From Antennarius striatus (taxonomy: Eukaryota; Chordata; Actinopteri; Lophiiformes; Antennariidae): DNA of 64,000 nucleotides. The stretch covers positions 7,287,001-7,351,000 of the forward strand of contig NC_090795.1 in assembly GCF_040054535.1 (NCBI RefSeq), read 5' to 3'. Positions 1-28,769 of this stretch are shown here, one piece after another. Every line of letters starts with the position of its first letter. The stretch's first letter is position 1. The notes beneath the pieces were generated by a model. That model saw only the letters and a program-made list of their open reading frames with translations, ran no database searches and was not told where the DNA came from. Both the position numbers and the translations under genes were made by a program.

Positions 1-1381
<1,381 letters not shown>

Positions 1382-2711
1382 ACAGCTGATCCTGAAGTCC
1401 AGGTCCAGATGTGCCTTGGACACTCTAAAGGCTTTTAATACCAGCTGCTTGTTTAAAAAGCAAGGGATTCTGCCTGAACAAGATGAGTCTGCACCAAATA
1501 CGAGTCATCTAATCCGACGATCATCTGGACCATCTGTTTTTGCACTTTTCTAATTTATATTGGCTTTCTTTTTGTTTAACTGAGTGTTTATTACTTTATT
1601 TTGTTGAATAGTCTAACTCAGTGCTCATCCCAGTCCTGAGCAATAGTGTCAGAAGCACAGGCACATGTTTAAGCAACACTACAGAATGTTCTGGGTTTCT
1701 GTTCAGTCATTACATATTAATCTAAGTTTGTCAAACCTGTTACTCATAGCAGCGGGTACTTCTGATTTTATGATGTCTGTGAGAAATCAAGTCTTTCTAC
1801 CATAAAAAGGAGGAACGCGTTGTTACTCCCAGAATATTTTTGCTATATTTTTATATATGTGTTGATGACCTATCGGATAATATATGACAGGGAACCTTCT
1901 ATTTATGTAATGGTTAAAGCAGATGATCATGATTTTTAACACAGGTAAATGTTTGATTTGCCAGGTATTCGTGTCAGGAGAGTTATTAAGAGTTTTGTTT
2001 TTCTAGTTGGTGTCTCTGTGGTACATTTTTGTTACATGTCAATCTTTAAAGCGATTGTACATCTCTTGCTTGTCCAAGTACAAGGATCCCAGCTTTCGTT
2101 GGCATTATTTATCACTTTCTTGTGATTAAGGACCAAAGTCATTCCAGTGACGCTCTAAGAGACTGTGTTTCACTGCCAAATACTTTTTATTCGCCCAATT
2201 GTTTTGTTTCCCAGTTAGGATGACCTTTAACTGGTGACAAGCAGATTATGCAGCTGTTAAGTAAAATTCAAGGTTATTGGTAGTACATGTGGAATGTTTT
2301 GTTGCTATATCAGTACCTTTTATCATAAAACAAACTCAAAGAACTCAAGACTCACTCTCTGTTACTAAAGATATGCTGCATTGTTCTCTCAGTGTCGACA
2401 ACATGTTGTGCTTGAGAGTTTGAAGTACCCCAAGGGTATGAATTAGGATTTCTGCCAGTCATCTTCATTCATGCCTCAGACTGACTGCTTAGCGGCATAT
2501 AAGGTTTTAGTAGTGTTATCGATTGTAGTACATAATGAACAGAAGTGGAAAATGTTCAGTGTAGTTGCTGCTTCAAGACAACTCTACTAGTATTACCTTT
2601 ACAAAACTGAAGGTGAACAAGTGTGTTGGTACTTGGATTTAAATTTATTTGAGGTTTTCAAGAAAAAAAGTATGAAAGTTGTTCATTTAATTTGTCTGAT
2701 CTCTAAATAAA
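1382..2711 (+). other. mtfr1: mtfr1 3' untranslated region with poly(A) signal
   Basis: After the stop codon there are about 1.3 kb of AT-rich non-coding sequence with no usable frame, ending in AATAAA at 2706-2711. The poly(A) signal of the opposing pde7a gene begins only about 160 bases further on, so the two transcripts end tail-to-tail. Confidence 0.65.
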
Positions 2712-2873
2712 CATTTATGGTCTGCCCAAACTGCTCTGGTATACTGTCTTTTTCTTCAAAATTGTACTTGAATCCCTTCTCCTTCCATGCTCATGTAAAG
2801 TAACGTAACACTTGACATTAGGATCAGACTGCTTTAACAAGAAGAAAATCAAAAGATGCACTTGTCAACATCG

Positions 2874-4481
2874 TTTATTATTCAAATTGTAACTGCAACA
2901 GGCATGTATCAAAAAGGTCAATACAGCAAAGCCTTTACAAAATCTGGCTCGACACTTAAGTCTTCCCAAAAATGGCTGTCGCAACAAATTGTAAACAGTT
3001 TTATCAACAGTCTTACAGCACTTACAGCAAAATACAAATCAGCCAAAGTAAGAAAAGCACCTTTCGAAATGTTTAAACAATTTGTGCCGCTATACAGAAT
3101 CAAGGTAGACAAACCAAACAAATGGAATGTAGAAAGTCACTCAACTACTTTGTTTCCAAACAAAAACAACAAGGACAGCCAGACTTGTTCCTCACAACAA
3201 AAAGGCAAAGGGATTGGACAGTGCATTCAAAGACAAGCACACCATGCACTTGATGGAAACAGGAGCTGGTTTGGTCACTTAGCATAGTTTGTGCATAGTT
3301 ATAAGGCATCAATCAAGCAGTCCTTTAGGTTGCATGTAGCTGAGAGACATTCTGCAGAGAGGGAGAGTCTCCTTCAGTAGATCCTTGTCAAAAGTAAATA
3401 ATAAAAATTAAAAAAAAATCAACCATTACCCACAGTCACCTTCTCTCCCCATCTCTTGTTAAGAAACTTGCAAAACCCTGAGCGAGTCAAGTTGCGTGGA
3501 GTGGAGATCCAGGTCAGATGCATGTGCAGTGAGTAAGTGGCCTCCAGACTGGAGGGAAGCTACCAGACTTCAACCAGTGTTGGAAGAGCAAGAAATATCT
3601 GAAAGTGGCTGAATCTACAATACCTTTGCAGGGTCTCTTAGAGGAGTCATGAAAACAAAAAATGCACATCCAACACCATTACCGTTTTTGGAGTGCAAGA
3701 ACACATTGTAGCACAAGTGTAGTTATTTATGGCATCTGGTGTATTTGAATAAGTTTCTGCACATGGCTTCAACAGTGGGATCTTCACATCTGTGCTTTGA
3801 AGGCAAACCGTGGAGCCGACGTGATTCACTTCAGTTCAAGGGAAAGAAACAAACGAAGAGATGCGTAAACAGTCTTCGAAGAGGCAGCAAAAGGACTGGG
3901 CTTGTCACATTTTTTTGTTGTTTTTCGTTTTACATGAGGAAGAATCTTCAATACAAATGCAACTCGGCTTTACCATTAAGTCTTAGAAGGGTTTCATGTC
4001 TGAATACTCCAGTTGTTTCAGTTGATGTAGTTCAGATCACTCTTCAAATCTTTGTTTTCCAAATGGCACTTCAAAATACCAGAAAAAAAAGTCTTTAGTT
4101 TATATACTGACTTCCCCTTAAGATTCACCAACGACAAAAAAAGTGGCATGTTGAGTCAGTAATGCCAAAAATACAGTGGACAAATAAATTAAAAAAAGAA
4201 GGAAATACAGCAGTAGCCAAATGAGGTATCTATGTATTGCTCTATGCAAACAGAAAAAGAAAACTTAAAACTTAAATAAATTAAATAAAACTGAGTGGTT
4301 TGTCAAGATGGGAGGCAAAAGCAACAACAACAACCTACAAAAAAAAAAAAAAACGTGTTAGGGTCAGGTGGGGCAGCGGCTGGGGGCTGCAGGTCGTTAC
4401 ATGCCCCACCCAGCCGCCAGTGTGTCGTAAGGCCCTGAGGCCAGGGTCAGGAGGTCGAGGTGAAAGGGCACACGAGGAGTG
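2874..4481 (-). other. pde7a: pde7a 3' untranslated region with poly(A) signal
   Basis: Reading the minus strand, non-coding sequence follows the pde7a stop at 4484-4482 and reaches an AATAAA signal at 2879-2874. The 143-codon plus-strand frame at 2856-3287 lies inside this antisense UTR and resembles no known protein. A run of A (minus-strand T) occurs near 4338-4353. Confidence 0.6.
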
Positions 4482-19700
<15,219 letters not shown>

Positions 19701-20900
19701 TGAACAGTCAGGGCTGGATCCGGATCAAAAGTGTAAAAAAAAAAAAAAAAAACTAAATTTAAAAATAAATTTTAAAAAAATATAGAATGAAAAATGTAAC
19801 AAATGTGGTAGAAAAATAGATGCCTGATGATTTAGAAAAATCTACCAAAGCCGAGAAACCTTCAAAATGTTTGGTCAGCGATTTGCTGCAAAGTGTCTCA
19901 ATTCGTGAAGAGCAACTCAAAAGTTGTCCGAATCGCCTTCATGGATGCTGCGTCTGTCTACCGCCACCGTTTTACCTCCTCTGGAGTCCTTCTGTGAGGG
20001 GGGAAATCATGCTGTTGCATTCGCTCCTTCCCTTCTCATTTCAATCAGATCCGGGCCCACGGACGGCGAGACCTTCTTGCCATTTTATGGGTAAATTTTT
20101 GGAGATCGCTTCCTCATTTTCAAAAGCAGGAAAACAAAAAAAACAAAAAAACAAACAAACCGTGCGCACGTTTGCGTGTTGGTGGTCACCGCAGATCCGC
20201 AGATCACATATCCCGAAATGAAAACAAAAGGCACGACCACTTCCAAAAAATGTCATCAACATATCATTTTGTACGCAGTACCAGTACCGGCGGATGAGGT
20301 GAGGCAGTTCCAGGATGTGAGACCTTTCTCAGCCGTGATCGGGAGCTTTTCCTTCACTTACTCGGCTATAGTGGAATAAAACCAGCACGCAGGGCTTTTC
20401 CGTCTCTTTTCAGAAGCTGCATGATGAAGGAGCTGTTGTCTAACCGTGAAGCACAGTGTCTGGCTATGAGAGGGAACCCCCGACGTTCATCTCACTCACT
20501 GCCATTCCGTGGTGGTGGTGGGGGGGTCGCAAGAAACGAACCGGCACGTAACGCAAAATTAGCTACCAAAAAAAAAAAAAGACAAAAATGAATAACCTAA
20601 ACTGTGTGTAATTCCCTAAAACTACCAACCTATCGTCCTAAACGTTAGCCTACTGTACGCTTTTAAAGCACACACCACCTGCCAGAGATGGTGCTGTTGG
20701 AGCGAGTGGGGGAAAAAACGCCCTTGTCTGATCTCGACCAATAGTGGTGAGGTAATGCATGTTACGTCATCTCTGATTGGACAAAAACATCTAGCGCAAA
20801 TAAGACAAGTGAGAAGATTGGCTAATCGTTAGGGCGATCCCAAGACCTATATGAGCAGTCGTTCGCAGACGGCGTGTACTTTCTCAAGGGTATTCCTCCA
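19701..20900 (-). promoter_or_regulatory. pde7a: pde7a 5' UTR and promoter region
   Basis: Upstream of the pde7a ATG the sequence becomes relatively CpG-rich (about 19900-20560). Further up it carries a cAMP response element, TGACGTAA on the minus strand (20769-20762). CCAAT boxes occur at 20780-20776 and 20821-20817 (minus strand) and 20738-20742 (plus strand). Human PDE7A1 is known to be transcribed from a CREB-responsive promoter, so the CRE fits the gene. The transcription start is not determined. Confidence 0.5.
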
Positions 20901-23900
20901 CAACGGGGCTTGCCCTGCAGCGGTCCACATCATTGCCTGTGATTACCTTCCTCTCATGACTCATACTACTTGGGAGCTGAGGCTCACCGGGAGTTTGAAA
21001 TAGAAGAGGCTACAGTCTAGGAAATACAGCAAAATGTTGCAGGGCTATGGAGGCAATTTGCTCCATATGACCACTTGTGGTGACTCAAAATTCATTCATA
21101 TTGCACAGAAAAGTAGTACTGACTTGTTCTCATCTAATTCTGTGCGTGCATTGTTTAACTGTAAGGTTCTGCAGCAATAATACCGGACCAATGCTACACT
21201 ATGTAATAGAGATGGTGCTGGAGAGGAGATTTGTTTTAAATACAGTATTTTACACACTATAAGGCGCACCTAAAAGCCTAAAGGTGACAGTGCGCCTCAT
21301 AGTCCAGTGCTCCTTTTAGCACAGGAAATACTGTACTCTGAAATTCTTTTAGGAGCATTTAATGACCAAGTCATCAACAGTTTCACTTGATGTCTCTGTT
21401 CAGTGCCCTTGTGCAAGGGTACAACGGCAATGCCATAGCAACAGTCAGGCCCTGTGCCAATGGAGGCCACAATCACACCCCCCACAAAGAGGTCCTGCAT
21501 CTTTTCCAGACAACTAAGGCAACACTTGAAAACACAACAAATGAATGGTAGACAGTGACAGGGATGGAAAGAGGAATAGAATACCTAGTAGTACACAAAA
21601 AGTTTAATAATGTTATTATTATTTCTGAATAACGCTTAATGCATTTTTAAAAAAAACATCATATAATGGACAGTTTGAATGACTAATTTAGGAATTCATT
21701 TTTAAAGAACTGCACAAAAATGAAAAATTAGGTTTGTACAAATGAAAATGTTTAATTATTAAATATCAATCTGAAAGAAAGTAGAGAGGGAAACGTGTCA
21801 AAACTTATAACGTGCAAGCAAATAATTTGTGTACCGTAATCATATCAACCATTGGTCTTTTGTCTTATTTGATCATATGTCTTTTTGTCTCGGCTTTGTC
21901 ACTCATTTGACCACTGCTCTGACCATTAGAATGTGCCAGTGCTCTGGTTTGAGCTGCCTGACTTTTGATTGCAGTTCTGACACAAATCTAACGTGGGTGG
22001 CTTTAATTGCAGGGTGCATCCATTGTCTAATGAGTTTTTGAGTTACTGCACAGAGCCCCAGATGTTCATAAGTGCAGTAAGTGCACGGTATGGCAGTGTT
22101 GGGCATTCAGTGGCCACACAATATCTACTATAGTCCTGAAGTGTAAGCATTAATCAGCCACCATTAATCACAAGTGTCGTCTGCGCTGTACTAATAATTT
22201 ATTTTCATGTGTTAAGTATAAACAAAGCATAAATCATTACTGTCTTTAATGTTGAATAAGTTCTTATTCATAACAACTACTTAGCAAAATAGCCTAACTC
22301 ATTTGTCAGGTACTGTATATTAAGTACTGCTGGTTATAGAAAAGTTCTGCTGATGAACCCAAAGATTCTTTGACATGTTTCTAACTGGTCCTGAAAAGAA
22401 TCAAGATAATAACAGTGTATATTTTCATATAAGAAACCATTGTGAGAGAGAACTTAATTTTTGAAAAACTGTAAATTTCTGGAAATTTCAATTGGATATG
22501 AATAAATAAACTATGGTCACAATTCACACTAACCTCCAACTGTTTTATTGCAAATTAGTGATTATGAAGCTGAAAAATATGAATGGGAATTATGAATTCT
22601 GTCTTTTACTTTATGCAGAAATAAATGGCAAAGTAGTCATATGTGGAGATTTGAAGCATCTAAGATAAATTAATATTGATTGTTAGTGTGATGGTTAAAT
22701 AATGCTGGGGACAGTTGTGATTGATTGAGCGATAACTTGAGGCTAGAGTACAAGAGAACTGTTGGGACAACAGGTCACCTTCCAGCCAATAGGAGCTGGG
22801 GAGCATCAGGGTGTCGAAGTATTTCCCAACCAGCATATGGACTTAGTTAAGCTGTTACAGATATTTCTCGTTCTTTTTAGGTTAATCTGTCACCTATTTG
22901 GGTGGCTAAACTCTTAGCCACTAGCTACAGGCATCTGAGACTTAAACAGAATGACTGAAACTCAATCAAGTTAACTTTTTCAGTCTTTCTTGAACGTCTT
23001 TTGCTTGGACAATTTATAAAATAACCTCACTCTGGTTATTTTTTCTTGGTTTTATTTTGTGTGGGTATGTTAGATTAAATATGATACAGCAATTCTTTTT
23101 TTTTTTTGTGCTTTAGGTAGGGAAAGGGGTGTGTTTAAAATCTTCTTTCTTGGAAGTGCTTGAGTGACCAAAACAACAGCAATGCTGGATTTCATCAAGG
23201 TCACTAGTCTTTTGTGTACATGGTATTAATTATTATAATTATTCATTTTAACATCCACACCAGGACCATTCTTGATAAGTAAATTAGTGGATTAAACAGT
23301 TATGACCTTTCTGGATGTCAATAGAAAAGTGGTATTTATTAACCTATCATTATTCTATTGATGTTGGAGCTGTTTCTTTAGGCACATATTAGTGGAACAT
23401 CAAACTGGTTCAGTTGGTACCTCCGTTGTCCTTTGGTTTAGCTACAATATACAGTAGGTATGAGCCTTTCACACAGGTGTTATTGGGCTGACACCCATAA
23501 ATATGTTTTTGTCTGACATGTGAGGTGGAGGCTGTGCTGGATTCTTGTAACACGTGAAGAACATGAACATAAGCATTAATTATTTAAACAAAGAGGAGAG
23601 GATGTTGAACTCTGTTATTTCCCCAGACACTAGTAGTCACTTCTGTACTATTGTAGCCTGTGTCTGCAGCCATCTTTAGGCATAGAGTTTAGACTTTGCT
23701 GATGCAGAACATATTTAAATAACATTTTGTCTTTTCTGTATTCATCTTAATAACTTAAAAGTTGTTTGTGAGATGCTGATGAAAAATGCTGAATAACTAG
23801 GTTGTCACTTTTTGTTTCTTAAATATATTTGCTGGAAATGGAGCAGATAAATTCATCCACATGCACTGTTTTTACATTCACAGTTTACAAATCCATTGTT

Positions 23901-26900
23901 GCACAACTACTCTGAAAAAGCATTACCTGGCATATGATTAAGTCAATGGCACATCCTGCACACGGAATCCTCTAAGTGTACACCAGGGCAAAAGATTTGT
24001 GAGGTGTTTCTCCTAATTAATTTCTGCCTTAAAAAGCAGATGAGCATACCTGCTGATCCCTCTCTGTAGAGTTAAAGCCCCTGAGAGCCCCAATCTCTGG
24101 GGGCAAAATGTAATCTGCCCCCACTGGTCCTAATTGATTTACCTGCAACCCCGTGACAACACTGAGAATCACAGACGTCATTATCCATTCTTCATTGCCC
24201 ACACAGCAGTTTTACACCTATTGTGCTCTTTGACACGTAGATTCCATGTGTACATGTGTAAACAAGCACAACAGAATTGACTAATTAATTATGCTTTCAT
24301 AAGAATTTCAAAATGAAATTTCACACATGATCTTACATTTACTTAATCAGTTGTATTATAATTAAGCTTTTATTAGAAAAAATATACAATTTTATACTGT
24401 GTTATTTCTGTATGGCCACCTCTGACTGACAAAGGTTTTGCTGTGTGTACAGACTGCCACCGTGTGGAGAAAATATTCATCACATTCATCACAAAATAAC
24501 ATACAGTCAGCCTTGATTACATTACTGATCTGAGCATATATCAGATGATCTGTTGGGTTTAAATCCTGGTCTTTGCGTAAAGAGTTTGTATCTTCTACCT
24601 TCTGATGGGTGAGTGATCAGATTCCTGTAAACATATAATAATTGTGACTCTTTTTTTCCCCCCGTATGTGAATGTCTGTTTCCCACAGTAGGAAATAAAT
24701 TGGATATATCATTTATATTCTTAATTTCCCAAATATATTTGTGATTTGCTTGAATGAAAGCTTCTCCTTGAGTGTTCTGTAACTACATCCTCATCAGAAA
24801 GTATGAGTAGTTGCTACAGGTGTTATTAGTTACTGTGGACTTACCATTAAATGCTTTACCTGAGCTCTGATCAAATAAAGATATACCTTCATTTATAGAT
24901 CAGCTTTGTGTCTGTATGTGTGGATGTGTACTACATTGTGGGAATCTTTATTTCTGAGTTTTTTTCTCAGGTGAAGGTTACATTGACTATGTGTGTTAGG
25001 AGAAACCTTGCGTGTATATATCAACCTTCTTGCTTTCATATGAACAGTGTGAATGTTGTTTGGTAGGTGGGATGTGCACTCATAAATATATATATTTGTA
25101 CATCTTTTTACCTTACTTTGTTTCAAATTGCTGCAAATGTTTGCTTTAAGTATGTGGATTTTTTTTTAAAATAAAGTACATTCAGTCTTTTTGTTATGAA
25201 ATATGCTCTATAAATAAAGCTGCCTTGCTTATCCAGACAAGTACATGAAGAGAAAGCCTGCCAAAAGCAAACATGGTGCAAACCTATCACATATTCTGTG
25301 TTGTAACACTTGATGAGAGCTGGCACTGTGGTTCTTGGCTGTAAGAATACACAGTTCTGATGCAAAAATAATAAACCCAGCAGTCACTCTGTCCTCTAGA
25401 TTGCCTAGTTTGTTATTCACTGGAGTGATCATTTTATTTTTTTTAATTTTAATTTTATACACTGTTACAAACCCCGAATGGAAATTAAGAGAAATTAAGA
25501 GAATTAATAAGAGAATTAAATGCCAGGTTTTGTATACACAGCTTTAATACAAAACTGAAAGTCTGACTTTTAAGAGCACAAACTAAGCTGTTTTTGGTGA
25601 TAATTATGATGCTGTAGTAAACGACTAGACATTGGACACCCTTTTACTACCACTAGATAGCACTCTTTTTCTTCGGGAATCACAATCACAGCTTGTTAGC
25701 TTTAAGTAGAATATATTTCTTTTTTTTAAATCAGCATTAACATTCAGATCGCACAAAAGGAAATACAATTAAAATATGGTGGCAGCATCAATTTAAATTC
25801 TTAAAGCTCATAATGGGGTGTCCATCAGAGGATATTTGTTGCAGTAAATCTTCATTCTGTGCAAAAATTAAAACATAAATAAAATCACTTGATACTAGTC
25901 CATGTATTTGATCTAAATAGAAAATTTATTTTTATGATGGAAAAGTCTACTACTTGCTTCTGGGACACACAGAAGCACGTTTACTTCACATGGTGAGCAC
26001 ATAAGGGTGTATGTTTTCTGATGGATAATCTTCCTCTTTTAGTGTAAAAAAACACCCACCTAGTGGATGTTGATCGTGCCCTGTTTTACTACACTTTGAC
26101 TCATGGATGAAACAGTGTGGATTGCGTTTCTCTTGATGCAGGCGGTATGGCAGATAAACCAAGACAAGAAAAGCTCATGTTTCTTGAGACTGTTCTCTGC
26201 ATTGGTCTCTGCTGGAACACAATGCTATGTATTTTATGTCATTACATGAGAAAGGATGTTACATAAACGTCAATGTGGAAACCTTGTTAGATTTCATCTT
26301 TCTTATCATCAAATGACTATATTTCCAACAAGATGAAAGGCGTTTGCGAATTTGTGGACCCACATTACATTATCATGCATATCACTGATCAGTAACCCTA
26401 CTTAATATATATACTATTTTAGCCCAGACACACAGTGCTAGATTATGATAATGGAAACTGCTTGTCATCAGATTTTACATCATAATTCTGTTTCAACTAT
26501 CTGTTGATTTTACAATTGTAAGATTTCCCTTGGTGTTGATGTCAGTGTTTCCTCAGAGATCTTTACTACGTTAAAAAAAAATTAAAAAATTGTGTGTCTG
26601 TAACAGGATTGTGGGGTAACATGTCCTTAATCCGCAACACACCATCCGTTCATCCATCCATTCATCCATCCGTCTTCCACCGCTCAGCTGCAAACCTGAC
26701 CAGTGAGTGCTACAGGTCACAGGCCGATGACGCAAACAGGACCACATCATCTGCAGAAAGCAGCGATGCAATTCTCAGCCCACCAAACTGTAATACAGTA
26801 TATTGCAATATACCACTGGATGACAAATCCATAATGTCATTATAAATAGTAGTTAACTCCTTCAAAGAAGTGTATTTAATACTAAATAAAGTAACATACA

Positions 26901-26970
26901 GAACCAGATTTGTATTTGATGACAGCATATTCAGGTATAGGAATCAGAACAATGGAAATGAATTTAAAAA
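20901..26970. other. intergenic, pde7a to tRNA cluster
   Basis: About 6 kb of AT-rich sequence with no supportable gene. It holds the second MITE copy and a unique, less AT-rich stretch at about 24040-24240 that may be a conserved non-coding element. A short CATCCATTCATCC tract at about 26650 resembles the edge of common fish LINE tails. DNAJC5B, which lies in this interval in human, was not seen. Confidence 0.6.
21241..21335. mobile_element. short MITE-like element, copy 2
   Basis: A 95-bp element beginning TACAGTATTTTA and ending AAATACTGTA, with internal CTATAAGGCGCACC and GTGCGCCTCATAG. It matches the copy at 16860-16949 in ends, length and internal inverted motifs, but is more diverged in the middle. 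Confidence 0.65.
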
Positions 26971-26974
26971 TATC

Positions 26975-27062
26975 TCCTTCGAGCCGGATTCGAACCAGCG
27001 ACCTAAGGATGTCTACACTGTCTCTCTACAGTCCTCCGCTCTACCAACTGAGCTATCGAAGG
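26975..27062 (-). tRNA. tRNA-Tyr (GTA), with 15-nt intron
   Basis: Minus strand. The acceptor stem CCTTCGA pairs with TCGAAGG, followed by discriminator A. The D-arm begins TAGCTCAGTTGGTAGAGC, and the T-arm is GGTTCGAATCC. The anticodon loop CTGTAG is followed by a 15-base intron (AGAGACAGTGTAGAC) and then ATCCTT. Without the intron the gene is 73 nt, the expected size, and introns are usual for nuclear tRNA-Tyr genes. A T5 Pol III terminator (26970-26966) follows within five bases. The mature sequence is identical to the copy at 27382-27469. Confidence 0.95.
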
Positions 27063-27153
27063 GATGCTCATGGGGGGTCGATTCATATGATCGAATCCTG
27101 AGCCCTCCTTTTTGTTATATTTTCCATCCTCTCATCTTCCTGGGCTAATATTT

Positions 27154-27226
27154 CGGGAATTAGCACTCGTGGTAGATCGTTCGCTTAGCATGTCTGAGGC
27201 AGAACGTCGATGAATGCATTCATTCA
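27154..27226 (+). pseudogene. tRNA-Ala (AGC) relic
   Basis: Plus strand. The stretch containing GGAATTAGCACTCGTGGTAG and TCGCTTAGCATG aligns over 73 bases with tRNA-Ala-AGC, including the anticodon loop CTTAGCA. The acceptor stem does not pair at the expected place. A plausible 3' strand (TTCCCG) lies about 10 bases further on, after a CATT duplication. The T-arm is also degraded. It is therefore probably non-functional. Confidence 0.6.
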
Positions 27227-27381
27227 TTTTCCCGATTTAGTGTTTGGAAATCCATGTTTTGATCATCGGATATTGAAACGGCAAACGAGGAGGAATGTAG
27301 ATTACTGAGACGCTGTAGGTCAAAAATAAAATATGCCATGCGACTGTTGATTCGCACTAACGAAAAAAACAAAAGTCATTC

Positions 27382-27469
27382 TCCTTCGAGCCGGATTCGA
27401 ACCAGCGACCTAAGGATGTCTACAGTGTCTCTCTACAGTCCTCCGCTCTACCAACTGAGCTATCGAAGG
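27382..27469 (-). tRNA. tRNA-Tyr (GTA), second copy, with 15-nt intron
   Basis: Same structure and exon sequence as the copy at 26975-27062, with anticodon GTA and a 15-base intron that differs from the first copy by a single base (AGAGACACTGTAGAC). A TTTT Pol III terminator lies at 27374-27371. Both copies have intact stems and terminators, so both are likely expressed. Confidence 0.95.
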
Positions 27470-28740
27470 GAACTGGCATCTGGAAGGTTATTCACTCATA
27501 TAAGACATTGTCGACGCGAGAAATGACCATATGTATTTTTGGTGTGGGGTGATGTCCCCACTTCTTAAAATTACCAATGTTCGTCTTCGTCTTTTTGTCT
27601 CTTTTCTATTCGAGACTCAAAAAGGTCAAACATTAGCCGAAGAGAACGAGTCTAACCTGATCAGCTAACAAACCACCTCTAGACGTCGCTGCTCCAAACT
27701 GGTATGTTTTCTATTCTAACTTATTTTTTGCTGTATTTTTTAGTTGGACATATGTAAAACCGACCTGCACACATATAATGCTTGATGTAATAATCTAAAT
27801 AATGACAATGCAGGGTCATTGTAAAATGTTTTAGTCATTATAGATTTTCTTTTTATTATTCAGCTGTGGGTGATCTGGTCATTTAGAAAAAAAGCAATTT
27901 TTCAGTTTAGTTTCATTCTATTGAGCAGGGATTTGGTCATTATATGTGAATATCTCTCACCTCAAATGTGCCACACGTACAGAAACACAAATATACCAAC
28001 ATATAAACCAAAAACAAAGATTTAAAATGACTCACTTTTAACCAAAATTTCTATTAAACTTGTTTTTCCTTTTTCCTTCAGCTCCTGATGAAGAAGAATT
28101 TTTGTTGTTGTTGCAAAAACACTTTAATCACATTCAAACATTTTACAATTTTTCATTAGATGAAATAACTAAAGTGCTTCAAAAACACTAAAAACCAATT
28201 AAATGAAAATAAATACACTTTAAAAATTAGTGCATTATATCAGGAAGTTTGCAAAAGTGAGTTGATCATCAACTAAAGTGCATAGGACATTTTTGTGACA
28301 CCAGATGTTCCTAAAGTTATTTAGGTCTTTTGTCATTTTATAGAAACCAAAGTCGCTTAAAACCAGTTTTAAGCGACATCTGATGTTACAGCAAAAAAAA
28401 CAGTAGCTGCTTCTTGAACAGTACTGTTTTCAATTCTCCTCTTCCTGGTCACATAAATTGCGAGTTTTGCCTCTCCAGAGATAAAATTTAAAAGCTGCCA
28501 CTTTCTTTGATTCGATTTATTGTACCCAGCAGGCCTTGACAGGCCTACATGCTTTTCTACATCAAGGTAGTGAATCAAGTACAAAGAAATTTTAATATAC
28601 TTTTGAAGTTTGAAATATTTTTTTAAAATTTCCATCAATACAGACACATGCTTTAGGATTTCACTCTTGAAATTTATGAAATGAAATTTATTAAATCCAC
28701 ACCAAAACTGTAGTAAAAAGCAACTTTTATTTTTCTGTAT
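27470..28740. other. intergenic, AT-rich
   Basis: Between the tRNA cluster and the decayed coding stretch. AT-rich sequence with no supportable gene; the 147-codon minus-strand frame at 28369-28812 resembles no known family. Confidence 0.5.
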
Positions 28741-28769
28741 ATTTTGTTTTTTTGGGAATGAGGCACAAG

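Noticed and set aside
2856-3287. 143-codon plus-strand open frame
   Set aside because: Lies antisense within the pde7a 3' UTR and has no resemblance to any protein family.
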